Shown piece after piece: positions 7,436-13,746 of a stretch of 17,380 nucleotides of DNA. Each line of letters begins with the position of its first letter. Within the stretch, counting starts at the first letter, position 1. The notes under the pieces were generated by a model that saw nothing but the letters and a program-made list of their open reading frames with translations, was not told the DNA's origin and ran no database searches. The translations under genes and the position numbers were made by a program. The DNA is from Hungatella sp. UBA4396 (GTDB taxonomy: Bacteria > Bacillota > Clostridia > Lachnospirales > Lachnospiraceae), in NCBI GenBank assembly GCA_002389905.1, contig DGRE01000071.1, forward strand, positions 291,841-309,220, in the 5' to 3' direction.

Positions 7436-8761
7436 ATGAGGATGTATGATGTCATTGCAAAAAAGCGTAACGGAGAGATTCTGACAGAAGAGGAAATCCG
7501 TTTTATGATCGAGGGCTATGTGAAGGGGGATATTCCGGATTACCAGATGTCCGCTATGCTGATGGCTGTCTATTTAAAAGGGATGAGTGATGAAGAAACC
7601 GCCATTCTCACCGATGCGGTGGCTCATTCCGGGGATATGGTAGATTTATCGAGGATTGAGGGGATTAAGGTGGATAAGCATTCCACCGGAGGAGTGGGGG
7701 ATAAAACCACCCTGGTAGTAGCTCCCATGGTAGCTGCCTGCGGTGTCAAGGTGGCAAAGATGTCGGGAAGAGGTCTGGGACATACCGGGGGAACGGTTGA
7801 TAAGATGGAAGCTATTCCGGGCATGAGGACAACCTTGACAGAGGAAGAGTTCTTTTCCGTAGTCAATTCCACGGGGCTTTCTGTCATTGGACAGTCGGGA
7901 AATTTGGCTCCGGCAGATAAAAAGCTTTATGCTCTTCGGGATGTGACTGCAACTGTGGACAGTATTCCTTTAATTGCTGCTTCTATTATGAGCAAGAAGC
8001 TGGCGGCAGGAAATGACTGCATTTTATTAGACGTGAAGACAGGGAGCGGCGCATTTATGAAGACCCTGGAGGATTCTATCACTCTGGCAGAAAAGATGGT
8101 GGCAATCGGGGAGCATTCAGGTAAGAAAACCATGGCTTTGATTACCAACATGGATATTCCGCTGGGAAGTCTGATCGGCAACAGCCTGGAAGTTATTGAA
8201 GCAGTGGAAACCCTTCAGGGAAAAGGCCCTGGAGATTTGACCGAGGTTTGCTTGAGCCTGGCAGCAGGCATGCTCTTTTTAGCCGGAAAAGGCTCTTTGG
8301 ATGAGTGCAGGGAGATGGCGGAGAAGACCATTGCAGACGGAAGTGCTTTAAAGAAGCTGGCTGCCATGGTAGAAGCCCAGGGAGGCGATCCGGCAGTGAT
8401 CACAGATCCTTCACTCTTTGCCAAGGCACCCTTTGAAAAAGAGGTAAAAGCTTTAAAGAGCGGTTATATCACCCATATGAATACGGAGCAGTGCGGGATT
8501 GCTTCATCTCTGTTAGGAGCAGGAAGAATTACCAAGGAGAGCCAGATTGATTATACGGCAGGAATTGCTCTTAAGAAAAAGGTGGGGCAGCAGGTAGAAG
8601 AGGGAGAGACGATTGCAGTGCTTTATGCTTCCAAGAGAGATCTCTTTGCCGATGCTGAACATGAACTTTTAAAGGCTGTTACCATCGGCGGACAGAAGCC
8701 GGAAGAGGAGCCTTTGATTTACGTCAGAGTCACCGGGGCAGGTGTGGAGCGTTTGGTATAA
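7436..8761 (+). CDS. pdp: Pyrimidine-nucleoside phosphorylase
   Basis: A 441-residue thymidine/pyrimidine-nucleoside phosphorylase (the Bacillus enzyme is about 433). It splits uridine, deoxyuridine or thymidine with phosphate into base and (deoxy)ribose-1-phosphate. The N-terminal helical domain MYDVIAKKRNGEILTEEEI is typical. The phosphate-binding KHSTGGVGDKTT is at 81-92, and the family signature SGRGLGHTGGTVDKME at 110-125. The C-terminal alpha/beta domain ends YVRVTGAGVERLV. GGGAGG at 7419-7424 precedes the ATG at 7436. It works after Cdd and feeds deoxyribose-phosphate to DeoC, although no deoB phosphopentomutase is present here. Both ends are flanked by the hairpin repeat. Confidence 0.96.
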   Translation: MRMYDVIAKKRNGEILTEEEIRFMIEGYVKGDIPDYQMSAMLMAVYLKGMSDEETAILTDAVAHSGDMVDLSRIEGIKVDKHSTGGVGDKTTLVVAPMVAACGVKVAKMSGRGLGHTGGTVDKMEAIPGMRTTLTEEEFFSVVNSTGLSVIGQSGNLAPADKKLYALRDVTATVDSIPLIAASIMSKKLAAGNDCILLDVKTGSGAFMKTLEDSITLAEKMVAIGEHSGKKTMALITNMDIPLGSLIGNSLEVIEAVETLQGKGPGDLTEVCLSLAAGMLFLAGKGSLDECREMAEKTIADGSALKKLAAMVEAQGGDPAVITDPSLFAKAPFEKEVKALKSGYITHMNTEQCGIASSLLGAGRITKESQIDYTAGIALKKKVGQQVEEGETIAVLYASKRDLFADAEHELLKAVTIGGQKPEEEPLIYVRVTGAGVERLV

Positions 8762-8774
8762 TAGAAATAAGGGA

Positions 8775-8836
8775 TAAGGTGAATTTGCCAAAAAGGCAAA
8801 GAGAGGCCTCCCCCTGGGTAAAAAGGAAGGAGATAA
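8775..8836 (+). repeat. Hairpin repeat, copy C (after pdp, at the edge of the IS607-type element)
   Basis: It begins 13 bases after the pdp stop with TAAGGTGAATTTG. The 11-base hairpin GCCAAAAAGGC lies inside TTT/AAA, then AAAGAGA, a CCCCC run, GGGTAAA and a final GATAA at 8836. AAGGAAGGAG near the end looks like a ribosome binding site without a gene, perhaps the original site for deoC before the insertion. Confidence 0.75.
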
Positions 8837-8914
8837 TTTAAGTAAATAAAATTATAGATAAATGTGTTTATTGGTGTCATAATGTGCTCATAAAGGATAA
8901 AAGAGAATTTTATT

Positions 8915-9007
8915 ATGAACACATCAAATATCATAAACTACAAACCTAAAGATTTTGCAGAATTGTTAGGAGTATCCGTTAAAACATTACAGCGTTGGGA
9001 CAGATGA
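8915..9007 (+). pseudogene. IS607-type TnpA serine recombinase, 5-prime stub only
   Basis: Reads MNTSNIINYKPKDFAELL and then GVSVKTLQRWDR before a TGA. This is the MerR-like DNA-binding helix-turn-helix that opens IS607-family TnpA. A complete protein is about 200 residues with a serine-recombinase catalytic domain; all of that is missing. The ATG at 8915 can be buried in a hairpin with 8874-8883. The upstream ribosome binding site is weak. Confidence 0.8.
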
Positions 9008-9008
9008 A

Positions 9009-9956
9009 GTGAGCAGTAAATCTGTTAAACAAAGTATTATGGATGCGGACAGAGCATTTAAAAGATTTTTCAAAAGACAAAGTAAGTTTCCTAATTTTAA
9101 GAAAAAGGGGAAATCAGATGTAAAAATGTATTTTGTTAGAACAGATGTAAAGGTAATTATTCCATGCGAAAGACATCGAATCAAAATTCCTACTCTTGGA
9201 TGGGTGAGAATTAAAGAGAAGGGCTATCTTCCAACCAATCCAGACACTCATACTATTAAAAGCGATACTGTTTCTTGTAAAGCGGGAAGATATTATGTTT
9301 CGATACTGGTACAGGAACAAGAAAAACCACAATCAGAATTAAATGATTTTGGTATAGGAATTGATCTTGGTGTCAAAGATTTCGCAGTGTTAAGTAATGG
9401 AGTTGTTTGCCAAAATATAAATAAAATAAACAAAGTAAAGAAACTGGAAAAACAATTAAAAAGAGAACAACGCTGTCTGTCGAGAAAATACGAAGACGAT
9501 AAAAAGCGAAAAAAGAAAGGAGAAGCTACTAGACAGAATATCCAGAAACAAATAGCCAAAATACAAAAACTTCATCATAGAATAGATAATGCTCGGACTG
9601 ATTATGTCAACAAGTGCGTAAATGAGATAGTAAAAACCAAACTGTCTTATATCACGATGGAAGATTTGAACATATCAGGAATGATGAAAAACAGGCATCT
9701 TTCAAAAGCAGTCGCTTCGCAGAAGTTTTATGAATTTAGAAGGAAGATGGAAGCAAAATGCAGAGAAACAGGAACACAATTAAGGATTGTAGATAGATGG
9801 TATCCATCAAGCAAACTTTGTCACAAATGCGGTTGTATCAAATCCGATTTAAAATTATCAGATAGAGAATACATTTGTGAGTGTGGATATCGTGCAGATA
9901 GAGATTATAATGCAAGTCTTAATTTGAGAGATGCTAAAACCTACAAAGTTGCATAG
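9009..9956 (+). CDS. tnpB: TnpB (RNA-guided nuclease, OrfB/IS607-type), N-terminally truncated
   Basis: A 315-residue C-terminal portion of TnpB, the IS200/IS605/IS607 accessory protein that acts as an omega-RNA-guided DNA nuclease and is ancestral to Cas12. The RuvC residues are present: D119 in GIDLGVKDFA, E218 in TMEDLNI, and the DRD motif at 297-299 in RADRDYNASLNL. A zinc ribbon has Cys 271/274 and 290/292. Full TnpB is about 370-400 residues; the first ~80, including the start of the nucleic-acid-binding region, are lost through a deletion whose junction is at about 9003-9006. GTG at 9009 has no ribosome binding site but lies one base after the tnpA-stub stop, so reinitiation is conceivable. 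It is probably non-functional despite intact catalytic residues. Confidence 0.85.
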   Translation: MSSKSVKQSIMDADRAFKRFFKRQSKFPNFKKKGKSDVKMYFVRTDVKVIIPCERHRIKIPTLGWVRIKEKGYLPTNPDTHTIKSDTVSCKAGRYYVSILVQEQEKPQSELNDFGIGIDLGVKDFAVLSNGVVCQNINKINKVKKLEKQLKREQRCLSRKYEDDKKRKKKGEATRQNIQKQIAKIQKLHHRIDNARTDYVNKCVNEIVKTKLSYITMEDLNISGMMKNRHLSKAVASQKFYEFRRKMEAKCRETGTQLRIVDRWYPSSKLCHKCGCIKSDLKLSDREYICECGYRADRDYNASLNLRDAKTYKVA

Positions 9957-10112
9957 AAAAGCAAGCGTAGGTATGTACCGATGGCTAGTCGGGAATTTAC
10001 GGCTGTGGACTATACAAGAACCTATGAGTAGATATTGATTAATCAAATCGAAAGCATATAGGATGAAACAGCAACAATTTCGATATGGATATATTTGTCC
10101 ATATTTTAAGTA
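9957..10112 (+). ncRNA. Candidate omega-RNA / right-end region of the IS607-type element
   Basis: TnpB guide RNAs come from the 3-prime end of tnpB and the element's right end, with the guide read from flanking DNA. This 156-base non-coding stretch follows tnpB directly. It contains GTCGGGAATTTACGGCTGTGG, the palindrome TTGATTAATCAA and a terminal hairpin ATATGGA/TCCATAT followed by TTTT. It holds no gene. Assignment is by position and family knowledge; no alignment was possible. Confidence 0.4.
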
Positions 10113-10122
10113 GCAGAAACAG

Positions 10123-10782
10123 ATGACGGATTTAGAAATGTTGGGTTATGTAGATCACACCCTGTTAAAGGCATTTGCCACATGGGAGGAGATAGAGGAA
10201 CTTTGCAGTGAAGCGGTGGAGTATCACACAGCTTCTGTCTGCATTCCGCCATGTTATATCAGCCGGGTCAGAATGGCTTTTCCGGATTTAAATATCTGTA
10301 CGGTAGTGGGATTTCCTCTGGGCTACAGCGTGACGGAATCAAAGGTTCTTGAAACCGAGAAAGCCATTGAGGATGGGGCCGCTGAGGTGGATATGGTGGT
10401 CAACATCAGTGATGTGAAAAATGGCGATTACAGCAAAGTGGAAAAGGAAATTGCAGAGCTGAAAAAGGCCGCAGGAAGCAATATATTAAAGGTCATCATT
10501 GAAACCTGCTATCTGATCGAGGAAGAGAAGATTGCCATGTGCAAGGCGGTGACAGCAGCAAGGGCCGATTATATCAAGACTTCCACCGGATTTGGAACCG
10601 CGGGAGCAACGCTCCAGGACATTGAATTATTTAAAAAGCACATTGGCCCTGATGTAAAAATTAAGGCAGCCGGAGGGGTTAGAACCCTGGAGGATTTAAA
10701 GGCTTATATTGATGCCGGATGCAGCCGTGTGGGCGCAAGTGCGGCGGTTAAGCTGGCGGCACAAAAGAAAGATTCTTTATAA
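10123..10782 (+). CDS. deoC: Deoxyribose-phosphate aldolase
   Basis: A 219-residue class I aldolase that cleaves 2-deoxyribose-5-phosphate into glyceraldehyde-3-phosphate and acetaldehyde. Key residues: Schiff-base K152 in YIKTSTGFG, K181 in VKIKAAGGVRTLED, and D90 in EVDMVVNI. The KVIIETCYL strand is typical. It is the last enzyme of the cdd-pdp-deoC nucleoside catabolic route and has the usual length. The ATG at 10123 is chosen from family alignment (MTDLEMLGYVDHTLL), but there is no convincing ribosome binding site upstream, only AAGTAGCAGAAACAG. The insertion between pdp and deoC may have removed or displaced it, and may be polar on this gene. Confidence 0.95.
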   Translation: MTDLEMLGYVDHTLLKAFATWEEIEELCSEAVEYHTASVCIPPCYISRVRMAFPDLNICTVVGFPLGYSVTESKVLETEKAIEDGAAEVDMVVNISDVKNGDYSKVEKEIAELKKAAGSNILKVIIETCYLIEEEKIAMCKAVTAARADYIKTSTGFGTAGATLQDIELFKKHIGPDVKIKAAGGVRTLEDLKAYIDAGCSRVGASAAVKLAAQKKDSL

Positions 10783-10807
10783 GCAGTTTAAAGCTGCTTT
10801 CATCTGT

Positions 10808-10851
10808 TAGCACTGCATATTAATGGGAAAGATATGCAGTGCTATATTTTT
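10808..10851 (+). terminator. Intrinsic terminator of the nucleoside-salvage operon
   Basis: TAGCACTGCATAT (10808-10820) pairs perfectly with ATATGCAGTGCTA (10832-10844), followed by TATTTTT. A smaller hairpin, AAGCAG/CTGCTT, lies at 10781-10799 and overlaps the deoC stop codon. Confidence 0.92.
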
Positions 10852-10906
10852 AAATAAAGTTTGGTAAGTGAAGAGAGACCAGACTTGTCAGGTTGAGGTA
10901 AGAACA

Positions 10907-11440
10907 GTGATTATTTTAATTGCAGGGGCTTCCCATGCAGGAAAAACCGCATTGGCACAAAGGATGTTGGAAAAGTATAAATATCCATACTTATCCATTG
11001 ACCATTTAAAGATGGGACTGATCAGAAGCGGTAATACAAAATTGACATCAGAAGATGATGGGAAGTTAACGGAATATCTCTGGCCTATTGTACGGGAAAT
11101 TATAAAAACAGCAATAGAAAATCATCAAAATCTTGTGGTTGAAGGATTGTATATACCTTTTGGATGGAAAAGTGATTTTAGTGATAAATATTTGAAAGAG
11201 ATTCAATATTATTGTCTGGTCATGACAGAGGAATATATCAGGTCCCATTTTTCGGATATTAAAAAATATGCAAATTCCATTGAAAACAGAATTGATGATT
11301 CCTATTGTACCATGGAATCAGTGATTCGGGAAAATGCTGAGAATCTTCGAATGTGCCAAAAATATAACTGTAACTATATTTTGATACGAGATAACTATGA
11401 AGAGGATATTATTTCTTTTACAGCCAATATCCCGGATTAA
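10907..11440 (+). CDS. Small P-loop kinase-like NTPase (AAA_33 / zeta-toxin-like fold)
   Basis: About 177 residues. Walker A GASHAGKT is at 7-14 of the chosen start, followed by LSIDHLKMG with an Asp positioned as in P-loop small-molecule kinases, and a Walker-B-like LVVEGLYIP. Two Arg-rich patches (IRSHFSDIKK, IENRIDD) could be lid residues. This suggests phosphoryl transfer to a small molecule or nucleotide; relatives are annotated adenylate kinase, 2-phosphoglycerate kinase or zeta-toxin-like. I do not assign a substrate. The start is placed at GTG 10907 because GAGGTAAG (10895-10902) is a good ribosome binding site for it; a GTG at 10868 would add 13 residues but has no such site. No antitoxin gene is adjacent. 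It appears monocistronic and more AT-rich than deoC. Confidence 0.72.
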   Translation: MIILIAGASHAGKTALAQRMLEKYKYPYLSIDHLKMGLIRSGNTKLTSEDDGKLTEYLWPIVREIIKTAIENHQNLVVEGLYIPFGWKSDFSDKYLKEIQYYCLVMTEEYIRSHFSDIKKYANSIENRIDDSYCTMESVIRENAENLRMCQKYNCNYILIRDNYEEDIISFTANIPD

Positions 11441-11441
11441 T

Positions 11442-11481
11442 GGTAAAGTGGTAAAGCGGTAAAGCGGTAAAGTGGTAAAGC
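11442..11481 (+). repeat. Tandem repeat, five 8-bp units (GGTAAAGY)
   Basis: Five exact-length units, GGTAAAG followed by T, C, C, T, C, start one base after the kinase stop codon. The period of 8 is not a multiple of 3. The tract is intergenic, so it does not shift a reading frame, and it lies about 8 bases upstream of the palindrome TACTTTATGCTTTTTAAGTA. Confidence 0.93.
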
Positions 11482-11488
11482 TCAGAGG

Positions 11489-11561
11489 TACTTTATGCTT
11501 TTTAAGTATAGAAATTCATTGCTTATAAGCATTTGATATTTAAAGATTTGTGATTTAAAAT
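11489..11561 (+). promoter_or_regulatory. Promoter and candidate LysR-type operator of the alcohol dehydrogenase
   Basis: TTGATA at 11533-11538 and TAAAAT at 11556-11561, spaced 17 bases, form a good sigma-A promoter. Just upstream, and overlapping the -35, is a 41-base block (11498-11538) that matches 30 of 41 positions, without gaps, at 16136-16176 in front of the acetyltransferase operon. The two best-conserved parts are CTTTTTAAG and TATAAGCATTT, in the same spacing. The layout (-70 to -30) suits a LysR-type activator. Confidence 0.6.
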
Positions 11562-11626
11562 AAACTGACAATCAAATAAGAGAACCTTCTGGAAAAGCTG
11601 AATAATCATACAGGAGGAATTTAATT

Positions 11627-12612
11627 ATGTTAGGAAATTTTACGTATTCAAACCCAACAAAGCTCTATTTTGGAGAAAATTCATTGGATTATCTGCGTGA
11701 GGAGCTGCAGAAATATGGAAAAAACATTCTTTTGGTTTATGGCGGAGTTATGCCAAACCCAATAGTGGAGAAGCTCTATGAAGGATGTGAACGCGCCAGA
11801 AAGGCAGCGTGGATTTAATTCTGGCTGTTGGCGGCGGCTCTGTATGTGACTATGCCAAAGCGGTTTCGGTATCCGTTCATTGCAAAGAAGATCCTTGGGA
11901 TAAATATTATCTTCGCATGGAAGATGTGGATAATGAAATTATTCCGATAGGACGCATATTAACTATGGTGGGAACCGGTTCAGAGATGAATGGCGGTGCC
12001 GTAATCACCAATCAGGAACAGAAACTGAAGATTGGTTATGTATTCGGCGAAAACGTATTTCCTAAGTTTTCAATTCTCAATCTGGTATATACATTTACTC
12101 TTCCCAAGTATCAGATGGTGGCCGGCTTTTACGATATTATGTCCCACATCCTGGAGCAGTATTTTTCCGGTGAAGATGACAATACTTCCGATTATCTGAT
12201 GGAAGGACTTTTAAAGTCTCTGATTCACAGCTCTAAAATTGCAGTTAAAAATCCAGAGGATTATGAGGCCAGAAGTAATATTATGTGGACAGCCACCTGG
12301 GCACTTAATACGCTTGTGGCTAAGGGGAAGACAACAGACTGGATGGTGCATATGCTTGGGCAGTCTGTCGGAGATTATACTGATGCGACTCATGGTATGA
12401 CATTATCGGCTGTTTCACTTCCTTACTATCGCCATATCATGCCCTATGGACTTCAGAAATTCAAACGATATGCAATCAATGTCTGGGATGTCCAGCCAGA
12501 GGGGAAAAGCGATGAAGAGATTGCAAAGGGTGTATTTATTTTGGACGGAGGCTATAAGGTGCTGTCCAGTGATGAGGTATTACAGGTTTTAAAGGATAGT
12601 ATGGGTAAATAG
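11627..12612 (+). pseudogene. Iron-containing alcohol dehydrogenase, broken by two deletions and a frameshift
   Basis: A class III (Fe-dependent, butanol-dehydrogenase/YqhD-like) alcohol dehydrogenase. It starts at ATG 11627 after a strong AGGAGG. Frame 1 runs from MLGNFTYSNPTKLYFGENS to a TAA at 11816; the rest continues in another frame from about 11809 (VDLILAVGGGSVCDYAKAVSV) to 12612. A loss of about one base in AAGGCAGCGTGGAT explains the break. Two in-frame gaps are also inferred from family knowledge: about 28 residues missing between VYGG and VMPNP (near 11741), and about 35 between GKSDEE and IAKGVFIL (near 12515). The metal ligands are still visible in FYDIMSHILEQ, WMVHMLGQ and DATHGMTLS. 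About 327 codons remain of about 390. NAD(P)-linked aldehyde/alcohol interconversion is the ancestral role; the present copy should be inactive. Confidence 0.88.
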
Positions 12613-12638
12613 GATAGTAAACTGGTGCATTGATATGC

Positions 12639-12688
12639 TACCCTCAAGTAGGAAAATAAAATATAAAACCTGCTTGGGGGTATTTCTA
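12639..12688 (+). terminator. Intrinsic terminator after the alcohol dehydrogenase
   Basis: TACCCTCAAGTAGG (12639-12652) pairs with CCTGCTTGGGGGTA (12669-12682) over 14 continuous pairs including two G-U, then TTTCTAT. The 16-base loop is all A/T. Confidence 0.88.
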
Positions 12689-12805
12689 TATCAGGAAAGA
12701 CCTTTTGATATAATTTAAATTAGATTTAACAATATTTATAGTTTTTGAAGTGTTTTTTAGATTGTTTAATGGAGAGAAAATATTTGAAAAATAGGGGTGT
12801 GATTA

Positions 12806-13234
12806 TGAACTGGCAGCATTTTCAAGTAGTGCCATCGTTCCCAACCGTACAATCCTAATATTGCAAACTGCTTCTTCCGTGCAGGTTACGTTGAAACGTG
12901 GGGACGTGGAATTGAAAAGATATGTGAGGCCTGTGAAAAACATGGTGTACCAATGCCAGAATATACGCTTCATCTGGAAGATATTATGATAAAGTTTACG
13001 CTTTTAAAGCAGAATAAAATTCCAAAAGAACAAAATGGCACTTTAGATGGCACTTTAGAAGAAAAAATATTTAAGATTATTATAGAGAATCCAAGATTGA
13101 CGCAAATGGAGATCGCAGTAGCTTTGGGGATTTCAGAACGAACAACAAAACGTTTGATGAAATATATGATAGAATCCGGTAAACTTGAACGTATTGGCGG
13201 ACGCAGATATGGCTATTGGGTAGTAAAAAATTAA
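12806..13234 (+). pseudogene. C-terminal remnant of an AlbA_2/HATPase_c_4-type ATP-binding regulator
   Basis: From about 12836 one frame reads RSQPYNPNIANCFFRAGYVETWGRGIEKICEACEKHGVP, the conserved segment at the end of the ATP-binding domain of these putative transcriptional regulators. It continues through MPEYTLHLEDIMIKF to a winged helix-turn-helix (about 13075-13230, IFKIIIENPRLTQMEIAVALGISERTTKRLMKYM). Upstream, the same frame has stops at 12827 (TAG in place of a likely Gln codon) and 12806. The first several hundred residues are absent. An ATG at 12953 opens a 93-residue frame, but it is an internal Met with no ribosome binding site, so this is a gene end rather than a small gene. Bases 12689-12805 hold only AT-rich DNA with an isolated TATAAT-like box near 12710. 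Confidence 0.75.
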
Positions 13235-13256
13235 TACTTGTGTTAGCAACGAGGAA

Positions 13257-13284
13257 TTGATATAAAGATATAGATTTTTATGAT
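13257..13284 (+). promoter_or_regulatory. Probable promoter of the merR-family gene
   Basis: TTGATA (13257-13262) and TATGAT (13279-13284) with a 16-base spacer. The start codon follows 26 bases later, after AAGGAGG. The spacer is not the 19 bases of a MerR-activated promoter, so autoactivation is not suggested. Confidence 0.5.
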
Positions 13285-13310
13285 TTTAACAAAGCCCAAG
13301 GAGGCAGTTC

Positions 13311-13712
13311 ATGACATATTCCATTGGTGAAGTTGCCAGAATGCTGGGACTCACAATATACACGTTACGATATTATGATAAAGAAGGCTTGTTACCCAAT
13401 TTAAAACGTACCCCTTCCGGCACCCGTATATTCGTAGATTCTGATATTGATACGCTGAAAGTAATTGAATGCCTGAAAAATACTGGAGTACCTATCAAAG
13501 AAATTAAGAACTTTATTGATTGGTGTGCTCAGGGAGATTCTACTTTGCAGCAGCGCTATGATATGTTTATAGAGAGAAAAGCTATTGTAGAGGCTCAGTT
13601 AGAGAAAATACAAAAGACTGCTGATGCCATTAATTTTAAATGCTGGTATTACAAAACTGCTTTAGACGCCGGGACAGAATCCATTCACAAGAAAACAGAA
13701 GAAAAAAGTTGA
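13311..13712 (+). CDS. MerR-family transcriptional regulator (NmlR/AdhR-like)
   Basis: A 133-residue one-component regulator. The N-terminal MerR winged helix-turn-helix is clear: YSIGEVARMLGLTIYTLRYYDKEGLLPNLKRTPSGTRIF (about 3-42). Then come DSDIDTLKVIECLKNTGVPIKEIKNFIDWCAQGDSTLQQRYDMF and a coiled-coil dimerisation helix (about 88-115). The GD-T---R----- R---V---L--I pattern matches the short NmlR/AdhR group, which senses aldehydes or electrophiles rather than metals; Cys 56, 70 and 113 are candidates for a redox or alkylation sensor. AAGGAGG lies 6 bases before the ATG. It is tail to tail with an alpha/beta hydrolase whose promoter has a MerR-type 19-base spacer, so that gene is the best target. 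The sensor ligand is inferred. Confidence 0.9.
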   Translation: MTYSIGEVARMLGLTIYTLRYYDKEGLLPNLKRTPSGTRIFVDSDIDTLKVIECLKNTGVPIKEIKNFIDWCAQGDSTLQQRYDMFIERKAIVEAQLEKIQKTADAINFKCWYYKTALDAGTESIHKKTEEKS

Positions 13713-13746
13713 ACTGTTTAAAATTAATCCAGATGTAATAGTATAG

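Larger units (their letters stand above)
8837..10112 (+). mobile_element. Internally deleted IS607-type element (tnpA stub plus truncated tnpB)
   Basis: Between pdp and deoC lies an AT-rich insertion encoding the first 30 residues of an IS607-type TnpA serine recombinase joined directly to a TnpB lacking about 80 N-terminal residues. An 8-base direct repeat, TTTAAGTA, occurs at 8837-8844 and 10105-10112 and is used here for provisional ends. IS607 elements do not normally duplicate their target, so the exact ends are uncertain. The right side holds ATATGGA...TCCATAT (10083-10104) and the palindrome TTGATTAATCAA (10035-10046). Without recombinase the copy should be immobile by itself. Confidence 0.75.

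Noticed and set aside
8837..10112. TTTAAGTA as a true target-site duplication
   Set aside because: IS607-type serine transposases do not normally make target duplications, and an 8-base AT-rich match can arise by chance; used only as provisional boundaries.
10868..11440. The P-loop kinase as a zeta-type toxin of a toxin-antitoxin pair
   Set aside because: No small antitoxin gene is adjacent on either side and the protein lacks a recognisable zeta substrate motif; left as an unassigned kinase.
11627..11818. A free-standing 63-residue protein gene
   Set aside because: It is the N-terminal part of the iron alcohol dehydrogenase; the rest continues in another frame from 11809.
12953..13234. A separate 93-residue helix-turn-helix gene
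   Set aside because: The matching reading frame continues upstream of the ATG with conserved family sequence (NPNIANCFFRAGYVETWGRG), so the Met is internal to a remnant.
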